From NCBI GenBank assembly GCA_028282905.1, contig JANQGW010000040.1:1-38591 (forward strand): a stretch of 38,591 nucleotides of DNA, written 5' to 3'. The stretch comes from Sedimentisphaerales bacterium (lineage in GTDB: Bacteria > Planctomycetota > Phycisphaerae > Sedimentisphaerales > Anaerohalosphaeraceae). The position numbers were made by a program, and so were the translations under genes. Of the stretch, positions 10,642-20,200 are shown piece after piece. Numbering within the stretch: the stretch's first letter is position 1; each line of letters begins with the position of its first letter. The notes beneath the pieces are model-generated. The model worked only from the letters and a program-made list of their open reading frames with translations, had not been told where the DNA came from and ran no database searches.

Positions 10642-10681
10642 TATTTTCTCCTGATCTTTTATCAATATGCCATTTTTTTAA

Positions 10682-10687
10682 ATTTTA
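10682..10687 (-). promoter_or_regulatory. Predicted -10 box of the ara operon
   Basis: TAAAAT on the minus strand, five of six matches to TATAAT, lies exactly 24 nt downstream of the 36-bp operator. The same 24-25 nt spacing recurs at the other three operators. It predicts transcription starting near 10675 with a leader of about 34 nt before araB. No good -35 box is present, which fits an activator bound next to or over the -35 position. Confidence 0.6.
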
Positions 10688-10711
10688 CCTGAAAAAAGGT
10701 ACAGATTAAGA

Positions 10712-10747
10712 CCATTTTGCGTTAAAATATAACCGATATGCGTTCAG
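10712..10747 (-). promoter_or_regulatory. AraC/XylR-type operator, copy 1 (ara operon / regulator)
   Basis: On the plus strand this 36-bp site begins CCATTTTGCGTT and ends ATGCGTTCAG, with AATATAACC between. The two GCGTT half-sites are direct repeats 21 bp apart (two helical turns), the geometry of AraC-family operators. The site ends inside the ribosome-binding region of the divergent regulator gene. Binding should therefore activate araB from upstream and could repress the regulator by covering its leader. Confidence 0.75.
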
Positions 10748-10758
10748 AGGATATTGAT

Positions 10759-11907
10759 ATGAAAAAAATCATGATTATTATTGATACATCCAGGGCCTCT
10801 GGGAGAAAATTTCTTTCTGGAGCCGAAAAGTATATCTCAACCTTGACAGACTGGGAAGTATACATACAGGCCCCAGATTACCTGAAGTCAAAATGCCCTG
10901 ATTATAATCTTGGCTTTCCAATTGAAACACTCGATGGTATGCTGATTAGAGACGCCGTCAATACGGTGCGTATTCTGAATACCAATATTCCCAAGGTAAT
11001 CAATGATACCCAGCGAGAATTAATCTCAGGTACTTCTACGATAATTACCAATTCTATGGAAATCGGAGAACTTGCGGCGGAGTATTTTCTGAATTTGGGA
11101 TTTAAGCATTTCGCGTTCTACGGCTTTGAGGATTTTGCATGGTCTCAGAAACGTTATGATGGCTTCAAGGACATTTTAACAAAAAGTGAAATAGAAGATG
11201 TTTATAAATTCGAGAATCAACATCGAAAGGACCATCTGAGTATAACAGAACGCTGGAAGATATCGGAATGGCTCAAACAACTTCCGCGTCCTCTATGTGT
11301 TTTTGCCTGTAATGATGACGGGGCAATTTCCGTCCTCGAAGCCTGTAAGATCGCAAATATAAATGTCCCTGAAGAAGTGGCGGTTTTGGGAGTGGACAAT
11401 GATGAATTAATGTGCAATCTTTCATCTCCCTCCTTATCCAGTATTGAACTTGACTTTGAAGATGCCGGATTTGTTGCAGCTCGGCATCTGAACGAGTTAA
11501 TTCAGCATAAAAGCAGCCATGAAATTATCCGTGTATCACCCATTGAGATCATCAAAAGACGATCAACGGATATCCTGGCAATAACGGATGAAGATATTGC
11601 TGCGGCTCTGATTTACATCCGAAATCATTTTCATCAGCCAATTCAGGTGATCGATGTTGTAGAGGCCACAAACTTGTCTCGAAGAGAACTGGAAAAGCGA
11701 TTCAAAAGAATTCTCAAACGAACAATCAAGAATGAAATTGAACGTTTAAGAATTGAATTGATGAAGAAAAAACTCTTAAACAGCAACCAGTCCATCTATC
11801 AAATTGCAAATGAACTCGAGTTTACCGATCCCGAACATTTTTCGCGATACTTCAGGAACGCAGTGGGTCTGTCCCCGCTTGAATTCAAAAGAAAAAGATG
11901 TCTATAA
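10759..11907 (+). CDS. XylR-like regulator: sugar-binding domain plus AraC-type HTH
   Basis: A 382-residue cytoplasmic regulator. Residues about 1-270 form a LacI/periplasmic-binding-like sensor (MKKIMIIIDTSRASGRKFLSG at the start, later AVLGVDNDELMCNLSSPSLS). Residues about 280-382 are an AraC-family DNA-binding domain with two helix-turn-helix units (VVEATNLSRRELEKRFKRIL and SIYQIANELEFTDPEHFSRYF). This is the domain order of E. coli XylR. The start chosen is ATG 10759, with AGAGGA 7 nt upstream; an ATG at 10738 lies inside the operator and lacks a ribosome site. Divergent position and operator structure suggest it senses L-arabinose or a product and activates araB-araD-araA and the distant sites. 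Ligand identity is inferred. Confidence 0.92.
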   Translation: MKKIMIIIDTSRASGRKFLSGAEKYISTLTDWEVYIQAPDYLKSKCPDYNLGFPIETLDGMLIRDAVNTVRILNTNIPKVINDTQRELISGTSTIITNSMEIGELAAEYFLNLGFKHFAFYGFEDFAWSQKRYDGFKDILTKSEIEDVYKFENQHRKDHLSITERWKISEWLKQLPRPLCVFACNDDGAISVLEACKIANINVPEEVAVLGVDNDELMCNLSSPSLSSIELDFEDAGFVAARHLNELIQHKSSHEIIRVSPIEIIKRRSTDILAITDEDIAAALIYIRNHFHQPIQVIDVVEATNLSRRELEKRFKRILKRTIKNEIERLRIELMKKKLLNSNQSIYQIANELEFTDPEHFSRYFRNAVGLSPLEFKRKRCL

Positions 11908-11912
11908 AAATA

Positions 11913-11925
11913 CCGGATCTTCCGG
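11913..11925 (+). terminator. Possible weak hairpin between convergent genes
   Basis: A 5-bp stem (CCGGA/TCCGG, 3-nt loop) lies 6 nt after the regulator stop, in the 60-nt gap to the convergent transglutaminase-like gene. It is short and lacks a T run, so it is at best a weak terminator. Confidence 0.25.
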
Positions 11926-11967
11926 ATAATTCATATATCTGCCCTCGGCTGAACACCTTAAATTCAT

Positions 11968-13539
11968 CTACCACCAAATCTGTCGACCGTCTTCTATTGT
12001 AAATATACGAGCCTTATTTTTTGTTTCTTCTTTAGTGATCCAATACAATGTGTTTTCATTAACAGGAGCGTCAATGGCACCTTCTTCATTAAGCACAAAG
12101 CACTGTTTCACCTGCCATTGATTATTCTTCCATTCATAGAGAAAGTAGGTGCCTTCTTTAAGCATGTATTTTTTAGCCTTCCCTGTATCAACATTTTTGA
12201 TTTTTGGAGTAATGGAATCAAACCGGTGTTTTTTTGTTTTCCCTGATGAACCATCCAGAAAAACAACTTTTTTATTTGTATCGAGGATAAATGGATGCGA
12301 CACGGGAACCAACTCCTTGTCGACATAAGCGGCCGCAATATAACAAATATCCAGCCCCATGTCGGTAAAAACAGCCTGCTTATCTTTTACTTCAGCCCAG
12401 TGTATTGCCCTCCAATCCCCACCATTGAACACACATATATAAATGTAATCTTGTTTGCCGACCTCGCTAAAGTCAGGCTCAATAACAGCATCACCAACTT
12501 CGTGGTATTCTGAAGTAACATCTGTATAGGAGTTGGATGCAAGCCATCGAGGGATACTTTCCTTGTCCTCTTTTACACGATATATTAGGTTATTGCGGTT
12601 ATGTGAATAATTTTTCCTGTAAATCTTGGCAGCATGATAATTCCCGGCATTCACAGCCTTTCCGTTTTTATCCAGCATGACCTCCCAGGCATGGTTATTA
12701 TCGCTTTTCGGCCAGTAAGGTGTATAATCCTTAGCCATGGGCAAGGCAAATGCACTGTTAAGGAATCCTGCCAGATTAGACATGTCTTCACATCGCCCTT
12801 TGCCAGAGTTTATCATTTCAGAGAATGATTGATCTGTTGGGTGCAGGTAGTACAAAGTTGAAAATTGAATCATTTTATCCATCTCTTTTCGAAGATACTT
12901 CTGAACTTTTAATAAATCATCCGGATTCGGAAACAAGTCTTTTAAATTTGGAAATAACTCCTGACACCGCTTCCGCCATGTTTCATCCAGCGGCTCATTG
13001 GTTGCCCGGTAAGGCAGCACTCTTTCACAAAAGATATCAAACGGCATATCCCCGGTCCAGAGGCTGTTTTTCCAACTTTCGAATGCCTGATCAATGTTGG
13101 TTTTCAAGAAATCTGCTGTGATAATTTCAATATCATACATTGTCTCCAAAGGCCTATAGGAAATCTCGCCATGCTCTTTCTCAAGCTTGTCGAAAGCCGC
13201 GCTGGCTTCATTAAGATCCTTATAATCCAATGCCTCAAAATCAATAACATCGCCCTCCGAATTTTTCCAGCCTAAATTCGTATAACACTTTCCCGGCATA
13301 TTCCGGATCAGAAAACAAGCCGCTTCATACTTTTGAGGGTCTTTATCTTTGTAATGGTGCAGCACTTTTTCCAATTCGCCTCGGTTATCTTTGGCTTTTT
13401 CTAACGCTTCTTCAAGAAATGAGTTGTTCTGATAATCCTTACTTAAATTATCAGATTGGCAGCCATTTCCTGTTACTAACGCAAATGACAGCCCTAAAAT
13501 AACTGCTGAATGAATAATAAACGCATTTTTCTTTTTCAT
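11968..13539 (-). CDS. Exported transglutaminase-like protein
   Basis: A 523-residue protein with an N-terminal signal sequence ending in GNGC (Cys27), perhaps a non-standard lipobox. The central part has the transglutaminase-like (papain-fold) core: likely catalytic Cys250 in GKGRCEDMSNLAGFL and His283 in DNNHAWEVMLD. The third residue, an Asp, is less clear. The N-terminal third is helical and charged; the C-terminal third looks beta-rich. Such exported proteins occur beside glycoside hydrolase genes in several phyla, but their substrates are unknown to me; peptide or amide hydrolysis and a binding role are both possible. The gene follows the GH97/GH-D fusion by 49 nt, so both are probably one transcript. 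Confidence 0.75.
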   Translation of the reverse strand: MKKKNAFIIHSAVILGLSFALVTGNGCQSDNLSKDYQNNSFLEEALEKAKDNRGELEKVLHHYKDKDPQKYEAACFLIRNMPGKCYTNLGWKNSEGDVIDFEALDYKDLNEASAAFDKLEKEHGEISYRPLETMYDIEIITADFLKTNIDQAFESWKNSLWTGDMPFDIFCERVLPYRATNEPLDETWRKRCQELFPNLKDLFPNPDDLLKVQKYLRKEMDKMIQFSTLYYLHPTDQSFSEMINSGKGRCEDMSNLAGFLNSAFALPMAKDYTPYWPKSDNNHAWEVMLDKNGKAVNAGNYHAAKIYRKNYSHNRNNLIYRVKEDKESIPRWLASNSYTDVTSEYHEVGDAVIEPDFSEVGKQDYIYICVFNGGDWRAIHWAEVKDKQAVFTDMGLDICYIAAAYVDKELVPVSHPFILDTNKKVVFLDGSSGKTKKHRFDSITPKIKNVDTGKAKKYMLKEGTYFLYEWKNNQWQVKQCFVLNEEGAIDAPVNENTLYWITKEETKNKARIFTIEDGRQIWW

Positions 13540-13588
13540 TCTTATTCTCCTGATTTGAACTCATTCTTGCCGGTTCAGCGTTAAGTGT

Positions 13589-16500
13589 TTACCACTCAAA
13601 TGTCGTTTCTTGCCCCTGAAGTCGCCATTGAATTGGGAGGCGAGTCTCCATCCAGTCAAGCGGCTCGCCGACTTCCTGAGGTTTGGCCGCAGCGGCAAGC
13701 GCAACACTAAATTCCTTTTCCTGCTCGGAATTGATTGATTCGCGTCGTACCGAAATAAACAACGCCGTTCCACTGCGTGCTACCAAGTCTAACCACTGGC
13801 GATTCTTCTCCCACGGCTGGTTAGAATCTCCTGCCTCACAGACACAATCAGCATCGGCAACAAAAAATGTTCCATGCTGGGGTGCCCGAAAGGCCAGGGC
13901 ATTGATGCCCATCTTACGAGTTCTTTCCCAACTGTAAGCGCTTGTATCGTCGCCAATTCGGCTGATTTCGTATATCCCCGCAGCGAGATGGCCAATCGTA
14001 TTGCACCCGATAATAACAACCTCGTCACCGGCCGCCTCGCGAATAGACTGATAGTGTTCTCGAATTGCTACAGCAGTTGTCATAGATCTATCCGCCAATG
14101 ACCAACCATCATTTGTAATCTGATCTCCCATCTCACGGCCCCATCGCCCGAAAATCTCAACGGTGGAAAAGTCATCCTTGATTAATTCATAACCCCACTG
14201 ACGTATACACTTGACCTGATCTGCGACATGCTTGCGTACGCCTGCGACCGTGGGATCAAGGATGTTGCCGTCTCGCTGCAAACGCCATTCCTTGGGTGCA
14301 TGACCAGGTGCCTGCAGCATACGTGTCCAGAGTCCCGGACGTGCGCCCGCACCTCGGATTTCATCCGCAAGAGTCTTCATCGAGGGAAACTTGTGACGAT
14401 TAGGCTGGATCCATATACCTAGCCCACCTTGCCATCCATCGTCGACAACGGCATAGGGCCTGTTCTTTTTGTCAGGGGAAATACGTGAAATGAATTTCGC
14501 ATCTTCGATAAACCTTTCGGCGGTGATGTTATGGCCAGTGTAGTACCAGTTGTTAAAGCCATAGACAGGATATGATGGTATCCGCGGCTTGGGGCACATT
14601 TGTCTGCAAAAACTCTGAGCCGCTTTGAAGGCTGACTCGTTCGCCTTTCCTTGGCGACAGACAACATTACACACATCCAGAATCTTTTCTCCGAGCATTA
14701 CGCCAACCCCACCGCTCCTGACATCAGCCCACAAATCGATGGATTTGTTGGATGCTTTCCAGGAGCACATAGCGCCCGGTCCGGTCATAACACCGTAGCA
14801 ATCAGTGCGTTGTTTGTTGTGATACAGAAAATACCACGGCATTATTCTGTCGGAATCAAGCGATTTCCATTCCAGACCGCCGTAGCCGCGTTCCCATGCA
14901 TCGCACATAACTTTGGCTGATGGATCGAAAGAGACGTCCCATTGAAAGTGAAGTCGTTTCACTGCCGATTTCGGAGCCGACAAACGAACCTCAAGACGGT
15001 TTCCGTTTACGACGGTATCAACGGACAGATCAGCATATGTCCACTTTCCAGAGTTCTGTTTGACCAGGTCATATTGTCCATCCTCCAGCACTGCCGTGAC
15101 GGAGTCAGGTATGCGTACAAGAGTTTGCATCTGTTGCTCCCTATGTTTTCCCACAGGCTCAAGCAGCATGACAAAGCCGCCGCGATCAGCCATCGTCACC
15201 TGCATCAAATCGCCTTTTTTCAGCTCTATCTTTTCTATGGTTGATTCAAGACCGACTTCTCGATCCTTAAAGCACGTCGCTGTATACGTTACACCTTTCT
15301 CCAGAAAATCGAATGAAAGGCTGGTCATCTTTCGCTTGCTTGCAAGTCCCCCAACGAACCACTTTTTTCCTTTTCGGCGAGCAATCACCGTGTGTGATCT
15401 CGGATAGCCGTCAATGAACTTCGTTTCATCCCAGGCGACGGGAACCTGTTTCAAAAACTCCTTCGATGGATGCCTCAGGTAATCTTTATGAAGATCGGCG
15501 AAGATCAAGAAGCCTGACTCAAAAATGACGCTTGTAGCAAGCTGATACGCATCAGTCTTGTTCCCCTGACCAAACCATACGGGAGAGTAATCAACGGGAC
15601 CAAGTGGATTTCGGACATACGCAATGCAGTTATCATGTTCAGCACTTGGATTTGACTCTTGCCCCTTAACCGCTTCCGTCGACAAAAGATGTGGCCATCG
15701 CCGCCGCTCACCTGTGGGGATCGCACAACCATGAAACACGATCTGGAGTTTGTATTTCGCCGCAAGTTGGCTGATGTCGTCCCGAGTCTGAATTCCCATT
15801 TGAGAATCTTCCCCTCGCGGCAGGAAATTAAAGTAATCGACTTTTACCCCTTTAAACCCCATGTCGGCATATTTCTTGAGGACTTTCTCAGCGTCCTCCC
15901 GTGTCCCCATCGTTGCTGTGTGCTGCCAGGCCATGGCAGCTCTTCCTTTTGACTCGGCATAATCTCTAAGTGTTGTAGGATCCTTGACATAACGTTCCCA
16001 TCCATCGTCGATAAGGTGATATTCCCAGTCCATTTCATCTACGAAATCAATCCACCCCTTCCAGTTTTCCTTATCACCGGCAAACCAGTCCCAGCTGCTT
16101 CGTCCCGGCTTAATCCAGTCTGCTTTTTGAAGCTCAGGCTCAGTCGACGGGTTCAAGTTCTCAAAAAGTGTCTGCTCGACAATAGTCGAGAGATCATTAG
16201 AGGAGATGACTGCAACTCGCCAAGGCGATTCAAAGGGAAGCGTTGTATGGATTGGCTCTGTTTGAGCATGCGGAAATGTGAATCTTAGCAGGTTTGGTAA
16301 GTCGGTATTTCGCGTAAGGTGAGGGAGGCAGTATGTCCCATATGTTGCCGCCTGTGCGAGCAGAACCCAATGCTTCGATTCCTTTAACTCACAGAGCACT
16401 GCCAGAGACATTGCATTGTCTTTATCCATTTTGCGTAAATCGTTTTCGTATCCATACTGATTGGGATATGGTTGTCCCCAATAGTCTGGCTCACCGGCGA

Positions 16501-16993
16501 CATTAAAGCCGCTCGCTTCTTTTGATATCTCAATATTGCCCGAACCCGGTATTACGTAACGAAACGCTATCCCGTCATCATAGACTCGAAAGACCACCTC
16601 GACTTTCTCATTGTCTTTTGCCAGAAGCACCCTTATTTCATTTGCCTTGTTGTGATATCTCGTAACTTTCCCTTGCGGGAGAGTATAAGTCTCGTCGATC
16701 CTCGTATCTTTAGCTTCGATGAACTGGAGACCCGAGGTAAAATCAGCCTTGTTGGTCGTAATACCAAGCGGACTGTTTTTGAAAATGACCGTTTCATCAC
16801 TCTTAACATCATAGGCAAGAGTACCCGTTTCCTTATCGAATGATACGGTAAGCCTCACTTTTCCATTTGGTGATTTAACTTCGAACAATTGTCCGAAAAC
16901 TGCTCCGCACATAAAGAAGGGGACGATGCACACCAGAAGAATTCTACATGCTTTCATCGTTGATAACTCCCCGTTTAAGCGTTCAAATAACAT
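13589..16993 (-). CDS. Exported bifunctional glycosidase: GH97 plus clan GH-D (GH27/GH36-like)
   Basis: A 1134-residue enzyme. A signal peptide lies near residues 13-34. Residues about 36-615 are a GH97 module with the N-terminal sandwich (VKSPNGKVRLTVSFD), barrel block MGFKGVKVDYFNF with likely nucleophile Asp386, and Glu440 in LLSTEAVKGQE. The conserved Asp indicates the retaining GH97 group, which includes alpha-galactosidases and beta-L-arabinopyranosidases. Residues about 640-1134 form a second catalytic module of clan GH-D type: YPVYGFNNWYYTGHN, AVVDDGWQ, nucleophile-like YELIKDDFS (Asp941) and acid-like SRIGDDTSAY (Asp1015 or 1016). The first ATG has AAAGGA upstream; a second at 16957, with GGGGAG, begins directly at the signal peptide and is an equally good start. 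Both modules point to alpha-galactose or beta-arabinopyranose linkages, but exact specificity is open. Confidence 0.87.
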   Translation of the reverse strand: MLFERLNGELSTMKACRILLVCIVPFFMCGAVFGQLFEVKSPNGKVRLTVSFDKETGTLAYDVKSDETVIFKNSPLGITTNKADFTSGLQFIEAKDTRIDETYTLPQGKVTRYHNKANEIRVLLAKDNEKVEVVFRVYDDGIAFRYVIPGSGNIEISKEASGFNVAGEPDYWGQPYPNQYGYENDLRKMDKDNAMSLAVLCELKESKHWVLLAQAATYGTYCLPHLTRNTDLPNLLRFTFPHAQTEPIHTTLPFESPWRVAVISSNDLSTIVEQTLFENLNPSTEPELQKADWIKPGRSSWDWFAGDKENWKGWIDFVDEMDWEYHLIDDGWERYVKDPTTLRDYAESKGRAAMAWQHTATMGTREDAEKVLKKYADMGFKGVKVDYFNFLPRGEDSQMGIQTRDDISQLAAKYKLQIVFHGCAIPTGERRRWPHLLSTEAVKGQESNPSAEHDNCIAYVRNPLGPVDYSPVWFGQGNKTDAYQLATSVIFESGFLIFADLHKDYLRHPSKEFLKQVPVAWDETKFIDGYPRSHTVIARRKGKKWFVGGLASKRKMTSLSFDFLEKGVTYTATCFKDREVGLESTIEKIELKKGDLMQVTMADRGGFVMLLEPVGKHREQQMQTLVRIPDSVTAVLEDGQYDLVKQNSGKWTYADLSVDTVVNGNRLEVRLSAPKSAVKRLHFQWDVSFDPSAKVMCDAWERGYGGLEWKSLDSDRIMPWYFLYHNKQRTDCYGVMTGPGAMCSWKASNKSIDLWADVRSGGVGVMLGEKILDVCNVVCRQGKANESAFKAAQSFCRQMCPKPRIPSYPVYGFNNWYYTGHNITAERFIEDAKFISRISPDKKNRPYAVVDDGWQGGLGIWIQPNRHKFPSMKTLADEIRGAGARPGLWTRMLQAPGHAPKEWRLQRDGNILDPTVAGVRKHVADQVKCIRQWGYELIKDDFSTVEIFGRWGREMGDQITNDGWSLADRSMTTAVAIREHYQSIREAAGDEVVIIGCNTIGHLAAGIYEISRIGDDTSAYSWERTRKMGINALAFRAPQHGTFFVADADCVCEAGDSNQPWEKNRQWLDLVARSGTALFISVRRESINSEQEKEFSVALAAAAKPQEVGEPLDWMETRLPIQWRLQGQETTFEW

Positions 16994-17278
16994 TATTATT
17001 TCCTTTCAATGCTAATAATCTTCAAAATTCAACTGAAATATCAAGTTGCTTAATTCTTTGGTACCGAAATTAAATCGAACCAGTACCATGTTTGCCCTGT
17101 CATCTAATGCGGTCTATTACCAGGAGATTCCAACCTAACCCCATAAACTATGCCGGGACATCGCTGTATTATGGTTTTGTTACGCCCCCTCATGGACACC
17201 CATTTCACCAACTTATTCGTCACTGAGCATATTTGACAAATTGCATTAGCAGTGTGCCCAAATAATGGCATGCCCAGC
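16994..17278. other. Intergenic region between two large glycosidase genes
   Basis: These 285 bases separate the GH97/GH-D gene from the end of the GH127 fusion, both on the minus strand. The promoter of the downstream pair is expected here, but no copy of the 36-bp operator and no convincing -35/-10 pair was seen. No strong terminator hairpin was found. Confidence 0.4.
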
Positions 17279-20200
17279 TTACAATAAGGCGTTCAGGTAA
17301 ATAGCATGACCTCCGCCCGGCCCCATTTTGATCCTAACCCTGGAGGTTGAATTAACCGGAATTGTTCTTATTTTATACGACTCTTTGTTGTCCAAAAAGT
17401 GGGAATCCTCAGTATCTTCATACAAGGTGGCCATATACGACACGCCCTCCGGAAGAAAACTAAAATCAATGTCAATGCTTCGAGCGTCTCTGTTAGTCAA
17501 TGAGCCGACGAACCAGTTTTCACCTGATTGCCTCGCCACGCTAATGTATTCACCGATTTGGCCATCAAGCACTCTGAAACTGTCGAACGGAAGCGACATC
17601 TTGCGAATACATGCAAACAGGTCATCTTTTATCAGGTATTCTTCTGGACAGTCCGGCAAAACCATCCATCCGGTATAAGTAACGATCAATTTGGCAACTT
17701 CCGATACAACCGTCCCCTGCAGCTTATACGGGGTCTTTGAACGATGCTGGGCTTTGTTTAAATCAAACCAGCCGTCACTGTAATCCAAAGGGCCGGCAAT
17801 CATATTGACAAACGGAGAAGTAACTGCCGTTTCTGGAATACAGGGCTTCGGCCCGTCAGCCCGAGCCTGACAGAATTCTTTGGTTATCAAGTTAGGCCAG
17901 GTCCGCCTGTCACCGCTTGGAGGGATTGGATTGTCATGGAAATTAACCATAAGCTTGTACTTGGCGCACATCTCAACTACTCTTCTAGTCTGCTTAACCT
18001 TTTCTGCACTTGTTCCATTCATGAACCCGTATTTGACCCCCACGGCACCCCATTCTGAGAATTTCTTTAAAACTCTCTCAAGACCAAATTGCTTGGCTCC
18101 CACATCATTTAGGTATAAAATAATGCCCACGCCCTTCCGTTTGGCATAGGCCATATTTTCCTCTATATGAACGGCTGTTTGGGCAGTTGTGGGATCCGAA
18201 CCTCTATTAAATTCAGCACCATACCAATTAGCATCCATCAGTAAATATTGAATGTTATTTTTAGATGCAAAATCAATCAGGCGTTTGTGGGAAACGGTGT
18301 CCATCTTATATGTAAAACCGTCAGTTGCAATATAGCCCAAGGTACGCCAGTCCCATAGTGTTTTACCCGGCTTAATCCAGGATGGGTCTTCGATCTTACA
18401 CGGCTCATTTAAGTTGACCAATAAATTCGATTCGACCAAATCACCTGGATTTCTACCGACAATAAACGTCCTCCACGATGTTTTTAGAGGCAGACTATCT
18501 GTTGTCTCAGGCCAGTCGAGCTTGACAGTATTTTGTTTTCCAGCGTTTATTAGCTCAAAAGGCGCATAATTTACAATCTCGCCTTCAAGTATGGCCATAT
18601 ACGAACCGGTATCAAATTTCAACACCATCGGGCTACGAATGTGCTTTGGGGTGCTATCTAAACTGCTGACGGGGCCTACATTGTGATGTTCACCATTGTA
18701 CGACCACCAGACATAATTATCAGTGAAATTCAGTTCTGTTCGCTCTTCTGAAAATGTCAGGGTATCAAAAGATGTCTGTTCGGGAAATCGATAGCGATAC
18801 GCAAAACCATCATCATAACAACGAAAAATGACTTGATATCTCACTGAAGGCGAACTGCCGGCACGGCAATTCACGTGATACTCATTGTAATGATTTCTGA
18901 CTTCTTTATATTTCCCATTAACTGTTTTCCATGTTTCATCAAAAGAAGATATTTCTATATCTTCTACAGCAGATGACTGTGATGAGTCAATCCCATTTAC
19001 GATTACCCCAAATGCTGCTGTTGACAATAAGGTATGGCCATTAAAGACTTGTGAGAACTGAATCTGCCCGTTTTCATTATTAAGCAGCAGCTGCACATGG
19101 CCATTAGGTGATACCATCGTCATCTCAGGCTCTCGTGTGGGTTTGATCGGTGCTTCCGATTGTCCATTGACCGTATTACCAAGGGGTAACTGCCGGGCTT
19201 TGGTCGACCGAGTCTCATCATCGGGATTCGATTTTCCCTTCAGGAGTTTCTGTAAGACATTACTGGTTACAGTAAAGGCCGTACCGTGCCTTGTACCTTC
19301 AGGAAAATGAAGCGTGCTTGAAATATCTTCCCAATCTCGAAAATCCTTAGTCCTCATCACGCCGTACTTGCCATCTCCATACGCATCGAAATATACGTAC
19401 CAGTACTCACCCACCTGCAGACAGGAAGGTCCTTCTACCCAAAGACCTTCGGGACTGAACGGCTTAGAAGCCTTGCTCCAGGGACCAGTAACTTTCTTAC
19501 TAGCAGCAACGCGAAGATTCTTCGCAGGAGGATGCCGAGTCTCGTCCTTTAAGATCATTACATAGTGATCTCTGTGACGAATAATCGTCGAGTCAATAAC
19601 ATTAAAACCCGGTTCATAAAAAAGGCGCGTCGGTGTATAGGTCTTGAAATCCTTGGTTGTGGTGCAGTACATCCGGTGATTCCAGTCCCCATCTCCAGTT
19701 TTTTCAGTCACTCCAAAATGGCCTCTGATAGTGGTCGCCCAGTAAATAACATACTGTTCTCCATCAGGATCCCAGGTGATTTCCGGAGCCCAGCAATTCA
19801 GAGACTTGGACTCATGCTGCATAACCGGAACAAACTGCTGCTCCGACCACTCCATAAGATCTCGGGAGTGTGCCACACCGATCCCCTGATCGGTCCAACT
19901 CGTCGTCCAGACCATATGAAACAGGCCGTCCGGCCCCTGAATGACACAGGGATCTCGCATAAGTTTACCACCAATCTTTGGTTTTAGATAAGACTGATCG
20001 TTGTTAAGATTTGTCCAGGTTAAACCGTCCTCACTGTAAGCCAGGTGAAGGCCATCCTCACCGTTTCCTCTAAAAGAAGAGAACAGATAGACCTGATCAT
20101 TATCTTTCAGCGTCTCTAAGGCCTTGGTGCTGACAATCCGTAACCCAAATAATCCGCCGGCGGTTTCACCTTCATGCGACTGAAAGCGAATGGTGACCTT

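Noticed and set aside
10639..10665. Longer araB start at TTG 10665
   Set aside because: The extension would place the AGGAG ribosome site inside the gene; ATG 10641 matches the family N-terminus.
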